From Burkholderiaceae bacterium (GTDB lineage Bacteria; Pseudomonadota; Gammaproteobacteria; Burkholderiales; Burkholderiaceae): DNA of 7,395 nucleotides. The notes beneath the pieces are model-generated. The model was not told the origin of the DNA. It worked only from the letters and a program-made list of their open reading frames with translations, and did not search any database. The DNA lies in contig JANWUU010000234.1 of NCBI GenBank assembly GCA_025057735.1, positions 1 through 7,395 of the forward strand. The letters are read 5' to 3'. Shown here piece by piece: positions 1 through 6,134 of this stretch; position 1 is the stretch's first letter; each line of letters begins with the position of its first letter. The position numbers and the translations under genes are program-made.

Positions 1-2177
1 TTGAAGTGGATCAACGCCTGCTCGGCGTTGTCGTCCTCCAGGTGCACGCTCAGGATGTTGGAATCGGCCTCGGCCAGCGCCACCGCGATACGCCCCAGCA
101 CACCGCGTTCGTTGGCGGCCGCCACGTCGACGTTGACCGCATAGGTGCCGGCGATCTCCTCGGCCCACTGCAGGTCGACCCAGCGCTCCGGGTCGGCCCG
201 GCGGGCGCGGCGCGCATACGGGCATTCGGTCTGATGCACGGCCAGACCCTGGTCCTTGCGCATGTGGCCGACGATGTCGTCGCCGGGAATCGGCGTGCAG
301 CAGTTCGCCATCTGCAGCGCCATGCCCTCGGTGCCCCGGATCACGACCGGGGCGGCGGCACGCCCGGCCGCGGCGCTGCCGTCGGCCGGCAGCGCGCCGA
401 GCGCGAGCTGACGGGCCACCACCGCGGCCAGGCGGCGGCCTAGCCCGATGTCGGCGAGGATTTCCTCGCGGTCTTTGGCCTGCGCTTCGCGCACCAGCGC
501 CTCCCAGCGCGCGGCCGGCACGTCGGCCAGCGTCACGCCGAGCTGACGCGCCGCCTGCGCCAGCAGGCTTTCGCCGAGCGCGATCGATTCCTCGCGCTTC
601 ATGCGGCGCAGAAAGTGCCGGATCTCCGCCCGCGCACGGCCGGTGCGGACGAACGACAGCCAGCTCGGGTTGGGCCGCGCCACCGGACCGGTCACGATCT
701 CGACCACGTCGCCGTTGCGCAGCTCGGTGCGCAGCGGCTGCACCTCGCCGTTGATCCGGGCGGCCACGCAGCGGTTGCCGACGTCGGTGTGGATGCTGTA
801 GGCGAAATCGACCGCGGTGGCGGCGCGGGGCAGCGAGACGATCTTGCCCTTCGGGGTGAAGACATAGACCTTGTCCGGGAACAGATCGACCTTGATGTTC
901 TCCATCAGCTCGGCCGAATCGCCGCTCTGGTTCTGGATCTCGAGCAGCGACTGCAGCCACTGGTGGGTCCGCGACTGCAACTCTGACAGCGACGTGTCGT
1001 CTTCCTTGTACAGCCAGTGCGCCGCGACCCCCGATTCGGCCACGTGATGCATCTCCTGCGTGCGGATCTGGAACTCCACCGGGGTGCCGTAGGGACCGAT
1101 CACCGTCGTGTGCAGCGACTGGTAACCGTTGACCTTCGGAATGGCGATGTAGTCCTTGAAGCGCCCCGGCACCGGCTTGAACAGCGAATGCAGCACGCCG
1201 AGTGCCAGGTAGCAGTCGGCGCGCGTCGGCACCACGATGCGCAGCCCGTAGATGTCGAGCACCTCCGAGAAGGACAGGTGCTTTTCCACCATCTTGCGGT
1301 AGATGCCGTAGATGGTCTTCTCGCGCCCCTGGATCTCGGCCTTGATCTTGGCGTTGGCCAGCCCCTTGCGCACGGTCTCGAAGATCTTGCCGAGCACCTC
1401 GCGCCGGTTGCCGCGCGCGGCGAGCACCGCCTTTTGCAGCGTGCGGTAGCGCAGCGGATGCAGGCGGGCGAAGCTCTGCTCCTGCAGTTCGCGATACAGC
1501 GCGTTCAGTCCCAGGCGGTGCGCGATCGGCGCGTAGATCTCGAGCGTCTCGCGGGCGATGCGGCGGCGCTTCTCGGGCTCCATCGCATCGAGGGTGCGTA
1601 CGTTGTGCAGGCGGTCGGCGAGCTTGATCAGGATCACGCGCACGTCGCGCGCCATCGCCAGCAGCATCTTGCGGAAGCTTTCGGCCTGTTGCTGCTCGGT
1701 GGAGTCGAAGCGCAGGCGGTCGAGCTTGGATACGCCGTCGACCAGCTCCGCGACGACGGGGCCGAATTTGGCCGCCAGTTCCTGCTTGGCGATGCCGGAA
1801 TCCTCCAGCACGTCGTGCAGCAGGGCGGCCTGGATGGCGGCGGCGTCGAGCTTCCATTCCGCCAGCGTTTCGGCCACCGCGATCGGGTGCGTGATGTAGG
1901 GCTCGCCGCTCTTGCGGAACTGGCCCAGGTGCGCCGCATCGGAGAAGCGGTACGCCTCCTTGATGCGCTGGATGTCCGCGTGGCTGAGGTAGCGCTTCAG
2001 GCGGTCGGTGAGCGCCGCGAAGCTGACCACCGCGGGGGTGGGTGCCGGTCCGGGGGTACCGTCGCCGCGCCAAACCGCCTTGCCGGCGCGCCGCAGGGCC
2101 TCGGCGGCACGCCGCGCCAGCCCGCCCGGCGAGTAGCCGGGGGCGAGATCGGAGGGGGCCGGGTTGGACGTCGCCAT
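1..2177 (-). CDS. spoT: Bifunctional (p)ppGpp synthetase/hydrolase SpoT (3' end missing)
   Basis: SpoT makes and, mainly, hydrolyses the alarmone (p)ppGpp in the cytoplasm during nutrient stress. I read 725 codons from an ATG at 2177 with no in-frame stop; the left edge cuts the gene, probably removing about 50 C-terminal residues. Domains in order: HD hydrolase with the metal-binding pair H121-D122 in ALLHDVLED; synthetase with RFKD at 339-342, GYQSLHT at 351-357 and the EFQIRT glutamate E368; TGS domain about 433-497 (VYVFTPKG); a conserved CCTPIPGD at 626-633; and the start of the ACT domain from about 679. The RxKD motif is the mark of bifunctional Rel/SpoT enzymes, in contrast to EFDD in RelA, and the intact HD pair supports hydrolysis. 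A GAAGG lies 9 bases before the ATG. About 49 residues precede the point where homology to E. coli SpoT begins. It is the last visible gene of the yicC-gmk-rpoZ-spoT run, 64 bases after rpoZ. Confidence 0.96.
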   Translation of the reverse strand, partial: MATSNPAPSDLAPGYSPGGLARRAAEALRRAGKAVWRGDGTPGPAPTPAVVSFAALTDRLKRYLSHADIQRIKEAYRFSDAAHLGQFRKSGEPYITHPIAVAETLAEWKLDAAAIQAALLHDVLEDSGIAKQELAAKFGPVVAELVDGVSKLDRLRFDSTEQQQAESFRKMLLAMARDVRVILIKLADRLHNVRTLDAMEPEKRRRIARETLEIYAPIAHRLGLNALYRELQEQSFARLHPLRYRTLQKAVLAARGNRREVLGKIFETVRKGLANAKIKAEIQGREKTIYGIYRKMVEKHLSFSEVLDIYGLRIVVPTRADCYLALGVLHSLFKPVPGRFKDYIAIPKVNGYQSLHTTVIGPYGTPVEFQIRTQEMHHVAESGVAAHWLYKEDDTSLSELQSRTHQWLQSLLEIQNQSGDSAELMENIKVDLFPDKVYVFTPKGKIVSLPRAATAVDFAYSIHTDVGNRCVAARINGEVQPLRTELRNGDVVEIVTGPVARPNPSWLSFVRTGRARAEIRHFLRRMKREESIALGESLLAQAARQLGVTLADVPAARWEALVREAQAKDREEILADIGLGRRLAAVVARQLALGALPADGSAAAGRAAAPVVIRGTEGMALQMANCCTPIPGDDIVGHMRKDQGLAVHQTECPYARRARRADPERWVDLQWAEEIAGTYAVNVDVAAANERGVLGRIAVALAEADSNILSVHLEDDNAEQALIHF

Positions 2178-2241
2178 GCGAAACAGCCTTCAGAGCGCCA
2201 CGCTAGCCCGGCCGTTCCGCCATGTCAGTGCCCGCGATGCG

Positions 2242-2445
2242 TCAGGTGGGCACCTTGCGCAGCATCTCGATGCCGACCTTCTGCGCGGCGATCTCGCGCA
2301 GCGCCGCCACCGCCGGCTTGTCCTTCGTTTCGATCTTCGGCGTGTGGCCCTGGGCGAGCTGGCGGGCGCGGTAAGCGGCGGCCAGCGCCAGCTGGAAGCG
2401 GTTCGGAATGTGCTGCAGACAGTCTTCGACGGTGATGCGCGCCAT
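2242..2445 (-). CDS. rpoZ: DNA-directed RNA polymerase omega subunit
   Basis: Omega is the small subunit that binds beta-prime, helps RNA polymerase assembly and, in E. coli, forms part of ppGpp site 1 together with beta-prime. The protein is 67 residues: [17 protein letters not shown] at the start, then [21 protein letters not shown] and KVGIEML. It is shorter than E. coli omega (91), lacking the acidic C-terminal tail, which fits the short betaproteobacterial form. I chose the ATG at 2445 because GGAG stands 6 bases upstream and because the family starts MAR(V/I)T; those first residues contribute to the ppGpp site in E. coli. A GTG 21 bases further upstream would add seven residues and has no clear ribosome site. 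The gene lies between gmk (45 bases upstream) and spoT (64 bases downstream), the classical gmk-rpoZ-spoT order. Confidence 0.95.
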   Translation of the reverse strand: MARITVEDCLQHIPNRFQLALAAAYRARQLAQGHTPKIETKDKPAVAALREIAAQKVGIEMLRKVPT

Positions 2446-2451
2446 GGATGG

Positions 2452-2455
2452 CTCC
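2452..2455 (-). promoter_or_regulatory. Ribosome binding site deciding the rpoZ start
   Basis: On the minus strand GGAG stands 6 bases before the ATG at 2445. It supports the 67-residue MARIT form of omega over the longer GTG start at 2466. Confidence 0.6.
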
Positions 2456-2475
2456 GGAAGTCGCACCTTGCGTGG

Positions 2476-2481
2476 ATTGTA
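2476..2481 (-). promoter_or_regulatory. Possible internal promoter -10 element before rpoZ
   Basis: On the minus strand the gmk-rpoZ gap contains TACAAT, close to the sigma-70 consensus TATAAT, about 30 bases before the rpoZ ATG. It is one of the few AT-rich spots nearby. I see no good TTGACA-like -35 at 16-18 bases upstream, where the sequence is the end of gmk. It could give rpoZ-spoT some transcription independent of yicC-gmk, but one hexamer match is weak evidence. Confidence 0.25.
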
Positions 2482-2490
2482 TCGCGAGGC

Positions 2491-3123
2491 TCAGCCCGGA
2501 ATGCCGAGCTGGACGAACAGGGCGTGGTGGCGCGCCGCCTGGCTGGCGTAGCGCAGCCGGGCGGCGGTGACGATGGCAGCCAGGTCGGCGAGCGCGCGCT
2601 CGAAGTCCTCGTTGATGACGATGTAGTCGAACTCCGGCGCGTGCGCGATCTCGCTGCCGGCGGCCAGCAGCCGGCGCGCGATCACCGCCGGCGCATCCTG
2701 CCCGCGCTTGTGCAGGCGCTGTTCGAGCGCCTCGATCGACGGCGGCAGGATGAAAATGCCGATCGCATCGCGGAACACCTGCTTGACCTGCCGCGCGCCC
2801 TGCCAGTCGATCTCCAGCAGCACGTCCCGCCCCTCGCGCAGGCGTTCCTCGATCCACGGCCGCGAGGTGGCGTAGAAATTCCCGTGCACCTCGGCGCTCT
2901 CGAGGAACTCGCCGCGCGCGCGGCGCGCCTCGAATTCGGCCACCGAGACGAAGTGGTACTCGCGGCCATCGACCTCACCTGGACGCGGCGGCCGGGTGGT
3001 ATACGAAATTGACAGCGCGATGGCGGGGTCGCGCGCCAGCAGGGCATTGACCAGGGTGGACTTGCCGGCGCCCGAGGGCGCGACCACCAGGAAGACATTG
3101 CCGACGAAGCGTTCGCTGCCCAT
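2491..3123 (-). CDS. gmk: Guanylate kinase
   Basis: Gmk phosphorylates GMP (and dGMP) to GDP with ATP, in the cytoplasm, an essential step toward GTP and toward the substrates of (p)ppGpp synthesis. The 210-residue product matches the usual length (E. coli 207). The P-loop is APSGAGKST at 15-23. The guanylate kinase signature runs from T42 to V59 (TTRPPRPGE then DGREYHFV), supplying GMP-binding residues. EIDWQGA follows at 104-110, and the late RGQDAP...RRL segment matches the lid region. The ATG lies 3 bases after the yicC stop; its Shine-Dalgarno GGAG covers the last yicC codon, so translation of the two is probably coupled. No key residue appears to be missing. Confidence 0.97.
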   Translation of the reverse strand: MGSERFVGNVFLVVAPSGAGKSTLVNALLARDPAIALSISYTTRPPRPGEVDGREYHFVSVAEFEARRARGEFLESAEVHGNFYATSRPWIEERLREGRDVLLEIDWQGARQVKQVFRDAIGIFILPPSIEALEQRLHKRGQDAPAVIARRLLAAGSEIAHAPEFDYIVINEDFERALADLAAIVTAARLRYASQAARHHALFVQLGIPG

Positions 3124-3126
3124 CGC

Positions 3127-4029
3127 TCACTCCAGGTTCTGGATCTGCTCGCGCATCTGCTCGATGGCGAGCTTCAGCTCGATGGCCGCCTGCGTCATCT
3201 CGATGGCGGTCGCCTTCGAGCCGAGCGTGTTGGCCTCGCGGTTCAGTTCCTGCATCAGGAAGTCCAGGCGGCGTCCCACCGGACCGCCGGCCTCGAGCGT
3301 GCGGCGCACCTCGGCGACGTGCGTGGCCAGGCGTTGCAGTTCCTCCTCGACGTCGGCGCGCAGCCCGTACAGCGTCACTTCCTGACGGATGCGGTCGGCG
3401 ATCTCCTCGCGGGTGACGGTCCCGCCGGCGAGCGCCGGCAGCAGCGCCTTCTCCAGCCGCTCGGCGAGCTTGCGTTCCAGTGCCAGCATGAGATCGGGTA
3501 CCCGGCTGCGCAGTTGGGCCACGATGGCGTCGATCGCATCGCATTGGCCGCGCAGCGCGGCGGCAAGCGCCGCGCCCTCGCGTGCGCGCGCTGCCTGCAG
3601 CGCGGCCAACGCCTCGTCGAGGGCCGCGGCCGTAGCCGCCTGCAACTGCTCGGCGTCGGCGAGCGGGGGTGACAGCACGCCCTCGAAGGCGAGGACTTCG
3701 CCCACCGTCAGCGGCGCCGCCTCCGGCACCAGGCGCCGCACCTGCGCCGCCAGGCGCGCGACGGTGGCAAGCGCCGCCTCGTTGAGGCGCGTCGCGGCGC
3801 CCGCCTGCGGGTCGCGCTGCAATCCGATGCGGCAGTCGATCTTACCGCGCGTGAGCGCCGCCGCGATGCGCTCGCGCACGACCGGCTCCAACGCGCGCAA
3901 CTCGTCGGCGATGCGCAGGCTGAGGTCGAGGAAACGGGCATTGACCGCGCGCAGCTCGACCGTCAGCGGTCCGAGCGCGGTCGGACGCGCGGCGGCGGCG
4001 AAGCCGGTCATGCTGGAAACGGGTGGCAT
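3127..4029 (-). CDS. yicC: YicC family protein (RNase-like stress protein)
   Basis: YicC proteins are widespread, linked to stationary-phase and high-temperature survival in E. coli, and more recently described as endoribonucleases that take part in small-RNA turnover; the exact role here is inferred from family. The protein is 300 residues (E. coli 287). It has the N-terminal YicC-like domain beginning SSMTGFA at residues 5-11, and the C-terminal DUF1732 block with RRLDFLMQELNREANTLGSK at 253-272, ending in AIEQMREQIQNLE. The middle part is Ala/Leu/Glu-rich and helical. The ATG at 4029 is used; ATG at 4011 (the MTGFA methionine) is possible but would remove the usual short leader, and neither has a strong ribosome site. 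It is the first gene of the leftward operon and diverges from the protein kinase gene. Confidence 0.93.
   Translation of the reverse strand: MPPVSSMTGFAAAARPTALGPLTVELRAVNARFLDLSLRIADELRALEPVVRERIAAALTRGKIDCRIGLQRDPQAGAATRLNEAALATVARLAAQVRRLVPEAAPLTVGEVLAFEGVLSPPLADAEQLQAATAAALDEALAALQAARAREGAALAAALRGQCDAIDAIVAQLRSRVPDLMLALERKLAERLEKALLPALAGGTVTREEIADRIRQEVTLYGLRADVEEELQRLATHVAEVRRTLEAGGPVGRRLDFLMQELNREANTLGSKATAIEMTQAAIELKLAIEQMREQIQNLE
3130..3133 (-). promoter_or_regulatory. gmk ribosome binding site inside the yicC end
   Basis: On the minus strand GGAG immediately precedes the yicC TGA stop and lies 6 bases before the gmk ATG at 3123. Termination of yicC and initiation of gmk therefore occur at the same place, which suggests translational coupling. 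Confidence 0.6.
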
Positions 4030-4165
4030 CCGGCGCGAAAACGTGCGCTTATCGTGGCTTTGACGAAGGGGCCGCGCAGGGTCTTTTGGCTAGAATCGCG
4101 TCGGCCTCGCGCCGCACCCGATCGGATCACCGCACCTGCCTTAACCGACCGCGAATCGACGACTC
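4030..4165. promoter_or_regulatory. Divergent intergenic region between yicC and the protein kinase
   Basis: This 136-base gap lies between two divergent starts, so it should hold the promoters of both operons. For the rightward genes TAGAAT at 4091-4096 is a fair -10. A TTGACG at 4060-4065 is 25 bases away, too far to be its -35. An 8-base palindrome CCGATCGG lies at 4118-4125 in what would be the kinase leader. I do not see a convincing promoter for yicC on the minus strand, nor a clear operator repeat. Confidence 0.55.
4091..4096 (+). promoter_or_regulatory. Candidate -10 element for the kinase-phosphatase-rph operon
   Basis: TAGAAT matches five of six positions of the sigma-70 -10 consensus, inside TTTTGGCTAGAATCGCG, the most AT-rich stretch of the divergent gap. 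It would place the transcript start near 4103 and leave a leader of about 60 bases before the ATG at 4166. No good -35 is seen at 17 bases (GGGGCC there), so recognition might need an activator or another sigma factor. Confidence 0.35.
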
Positions 4166-5161
4166 ATGGCTGCGCAGAACAACGCCGCGCTTCCCGAGGG
4201 CATCGAAGTCGGCGGGTACCGAATTGTAAAGAAGATATCCAGCGGGGGTTTTTCGATCGTGTACCTGGCCACCGACCCGCAGGGGCAGTCGGTGGCGATC
4301 AAGGAGTACATGCCGGCGGCGTTGGCGCAGCGCAAGGCGGGCGAATTCTCGCCCTACGTGGCGCCGGAGAACCTGAACACCTACCGCATCGGCCTGAAGT
4401 GCTTCTTCGAGGAGGGCCGCGCGCTCGCCTCGATTTATCACCCGAACATCGTGCGCGTGCTCAATTTTTTTCGTGCCAACGACACGGTGTACATGGTGAT
4501 GCAGTACGAGTCCGGGCGTTCGCTGCAGGAGCACATCCTGCGCAACCGGAGCAAGGACCACAAGGACGTGCTGTCCGAGCGCTTCATCCGCCGCGTGTTC
4601 ACGCAGGTGATGAACGGTCTGCGCGAGGTGCATTCGAACCGGCTGCTGCATCTGGACGTCAAGCCGGCCAACATCTACCTGCGCATGGACGGCACGCCGA
4701 TCCTGCTCGACTTCGGCGCTGCCCGGCAGACCCTGCAGCGCGACATCAGCAAGACCTACCCGATGTACACGCCGGGCTTCGCCGCGCCGGAGCTGTACAA
4801 GCGGGACGCCGAGCTCGGCCCCTGGACCGACGTCTACTCGATCGGCGCCTGCATCTACGCCTGCATGTCGGGCATGCCGCCGCAGGAATCCGACCAGCGC
4901 CTCAAGGACGACAAGATGCCGCAGGCGCTGCGTTCCTTCCGCGGGCTGTACTCGTCGCAACTGATCTCGATGGTCGAGCGTTGCCTGCGGCTGAATTCGC
5001 TGGAACGCCCGCAGACGATCTACGCCGTGCAGAAAGAGCTGGTGCACAACGTGCCGGAGAAGCCGGAGTTCTCCTTCGCCGAGCGCGCCGGCGCGCGCCT
5101 GCGGCACGCCAAGGAACGGGTCAGCCGCTTCATGCGCGAGCACAACATCACCTGGTTCTAG
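4166..5161 (+). CDS. Eukaryotic-type Ser/Thr protein kinase, soluble, non-RD
   Basis: This is a Hanks-type protein kinase, predicted to transfer ATP phosphate to Ser/Thr of unknown cytoplasmic targets. The 331 residues hold one kinase domain (about 18-292). Visible motifs: glycine loop [10 protein letters not shown] 24-33, ATP lysine K46 in VAIKEYMP, helix C glutamate E83 in FFEEGRAL, catalytic loop [10 protein letters not shown] 160-169 with D164, K166 and N169, metal-binding DFG 182-184, and PGFAAPE 203-209 followed by [10 protein letters not shown]. The usual HRD arginine is leucine (L163), making it a non-RD kinase. About 18 extra residues lie between K46 and helix C, as in the IKEY(F/M/L)P group of bacterial kinases. 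The tail of about 40 residues is basic; there is no membrane segment, PASTA or FHA domain. No strong ribosome site precedes the ATG. A PP2C phosphatase starts 14 bases downstream, presumably its antagonist. I recall similar pairs beside rph in betaproteobacteria, but know no established gene name. Confidence 0.94.
   Translation: MAAQNNAALPEGIEVGGYRIVKKISSGGFSIVYLATDPQGQSVAIKEYMPAALAQRKAGEFSPYVAPENLNTYRIGLKCFFEEGRALASIYHPNIVRVLNFFRANDTVYMVMQYESGRSLQEHILRNRSKDHKDVLSERFIRRVFTQVMNGLREVHSNRLLHLDVKPANIYLRMDGTPILLDFGAARQTLQRDISKTYPMYTPGFAAPELYKRDAELGPWTDVYSIGACIYACMSGMPPQESDQRLKDDKMPQALRSFRGLYSSQLISMVERCLRLNSLERPQTIYAVQKELVHNVPEKPEFSFAERAGARLRHAKERVSRFMREHNITWF
4465..4471 (+). other. T7 homopolymer in kinase gene, in register as a U_UUU_UUU slip site
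   Basis: Seven thymines cover the third base of the AAT codon for N100 and both TTT codons for F101 and F102. Most other Phe codons in this gene are TTC, so the run is not forced by the amino acids. The register fits the X_XXY_YYZ pattern for -1 frameshifting, and such runs are also places where RNA polymerase can slip. Function is not shown; see the matching finding. Confidence 0.4.
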
Positions 5162-5165
5162 GCCC

Positions 5166-5170
5166 GGGGA
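5166..5170 (+). promoter_or_regulatory. Ribosome binding site for the PP2C gene
   Basis: GGGGA lies in the 14-base gap after the kinase stop, 5 bases before the GTG at 5176. It supports that GTG as the true start of the phosphatase despite an open frame extending far upstream. Confidence 0.5.
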
Positions 5171-5175
5171 TCCGC

Positions 5176-6120
5176 GTGCGCTTCTCGATCTATCAGGAGA
5201 GCAAGAAGGGCGGCCGGCGGGTCAACCAGGACCGCATGGGCTACCTGTACACGCGCGACTCGCTGCTGTTGCTGGTCGCCGACGGGATGGGCGGGCACGC
5301 GCGCGGCGAGGTGGCGGCGCAGCTCACGCTGCAGACGATGGCGGCCATCTACCAGCGCGACGCCAAGCCGGTGCTGCCGGATCCGGCGCGCTTCCTGGAG
5401 GATGCCGTGCTGGCGGCACACCGCGAGCTGCACCGCTACCGCGCCGAGCACAGCCTGCCGGAGGCGCCACGCACGACGATCGTCGCCTGCGTGGTGCAAC
5501 AGGGCATGGCCACCTGGGCGCATGCCGGCGATTCGCGCCTGTACCTGATCCGCGGCACGCGCATCGTCGAGCGCACGATCGATCATTCGCGCGTCCATCA
5601 CCTGGTGTCCTCCGGCCTGATCCGGCCCGAGGACGCCAAGGACCATCCGGAACGCAACCGCATCTTCAACTGCGTGGGCGCCTACATCGCGCCGACGGTC
5701 GAGGTCGGCCGGCCGGTGCCGCTGAGGAACGGCGACACGCTGCTGCTGTGCACCGACGGCCTGTGGGGGTCGCTCAGCGATCGCCAAATCGCCGAGGCCT
5801 TCATCGGCAAGACGGTCATGCGCGCGGTGCCGGAGCTCATGGAGCTGGCGCTGGCGAACGCCGGCCCGGAGGCCGACAACTGCACGGCGGTGGCGATGAC
5901 CTGGGCCGGCACCGAATCGGTGGACATGGTGCCGCCGACCGAAGCGCCGGTGTCCACGCTGGTGATGCCCGATGGCGCGGTCGCCTCCACGGTGCAGTTC
6001 CCGCGTCATGCCGATGTCGGCGCCGACGAAGAGCTCACCGAGGACAAGATCGACGAGGCGGTGGCCGAGATCCAGCGCGCGATCCAGCGCTCGGCCAAGC
6101 TGATCGAGTCCAAAAAATAG
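5176..6120 (+). CDS. PP2C-type Ser/Thr protein phosphatase
   Basis: This is a metal-dependent PPM/PP2C phosphatase predicted to remove phosphate from Ser/Thr residues, most simply reversing the kinase encoded directly upstream. It has 314 residues from a GTG start with GGGGA 5 bases before. Motifs in order: VNQDRMGY 16-23, VADGMGGH 34-41 with metal ligand D36, [12 protein letters not shown] 115-126, [13 protein letters not shown] 190-202 with D194, and [10 protein letters not shown] 232-241 with D234. All the canonical metal-site aspartates are present, so it should be active. The catalytic domain ends near residue 243. The last 70 residues form a Pro/Thr/Val-rich linker and then an acidic, amphipathic helical segment ending ESKK. 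There is no signal peptide or membrane segment. T6SS PppA-type phosphatases share this fold, but no T6SS genes are present here. The frame stays open upstream across the kinase gene; that part is a GC-driven shadow. Confidence 0.94.
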   Translation: MRFSIYQESKKGGRRVNQDRMGYLYTRDSLLLLVADGMGGHARGEVAAQLTLQTMAAIYQRDAKPVLPDPARFLEDAVLAAHRELHRYRAEHSLPEAPRTTIVACVVQQGMATWAHAGDSRLYLIRGTRIVERTIDHSRVHHLVSSGLIRPEDAKDHPERNRIFNCVGAYIAPTVEVGRPVPLRNGDTLLLCTDGLWGSLSDRQIAEAFIGKTVMRAVPELMELALANAGPEADNCTAVAMTWAGTESVDMVPPTEAPVSTLVMPDGAVASTVQFPRHADVGADEELTEDKIDEAVAEIQRAIQRSAKLIESKK

Positions 6121-6124
6121 GAGG
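6119..6124 (+). promoter_or_regulatory. Strong rph ribosome binding site overlapping the PP2C stop
   Basis: AGGAGG, the full anti-16S complement, begins within the TAG stop of the phosphatase gene and lies 10 bases before the rph ATG at 6135. The spacer contains GGCC-GCC-GGCC, able to form a tiny 4-base-pair stem that would shorten the effective distance. Confidence 0.65.
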
Positions 6125-6134
6125 GCCGCCGGCC

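Noticed and set aside
2178..2241. rpoZ-spoT gap checked for a terminator or promoter
   Set aside because: No stem followed by a T run and no convincing -10/-35 pair is visible; it looks like a plain intra-operon spacer with the spoT ribosome site.
1017..2435. Plus-strand open frame of 472 codons opposite spoT and rpoZ
   Set aside because: Its codons are the exact complement of the spoT codons in the same register, a common artefact in GC-rich genes. The product is low-complexity Arg/Leu/Gln/His-rich with no recognisable domain, while spoT opposite is unmistakable.
4127..5143. Minus-strand open frame of 338 codons opposite the kinase
   Set aside because: A shadow of kinase codons, rich in His, Arg, Val and Leu with no motif and no ribosome site that stands out.
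5163..5173. CCCGGGGATCC resembling a cloning-vector polylinker
   Set aside because: The match is only 11 bases, both flanks are ordinary coding sequence of this operon, and it supplies the GGGGA ribosome site of the phosphatase. Chance in GC-rich DNA is enough.
4054..5175. Upstream extension of the phosphatase frame across the kinase gene
   Set aside because: Translation there is Arg/Ala/Gly-rich and unlike any domain. The kinase in the other frame carries every expected motif, and the phosphatase has a good GTG with GGGGA at 5176.
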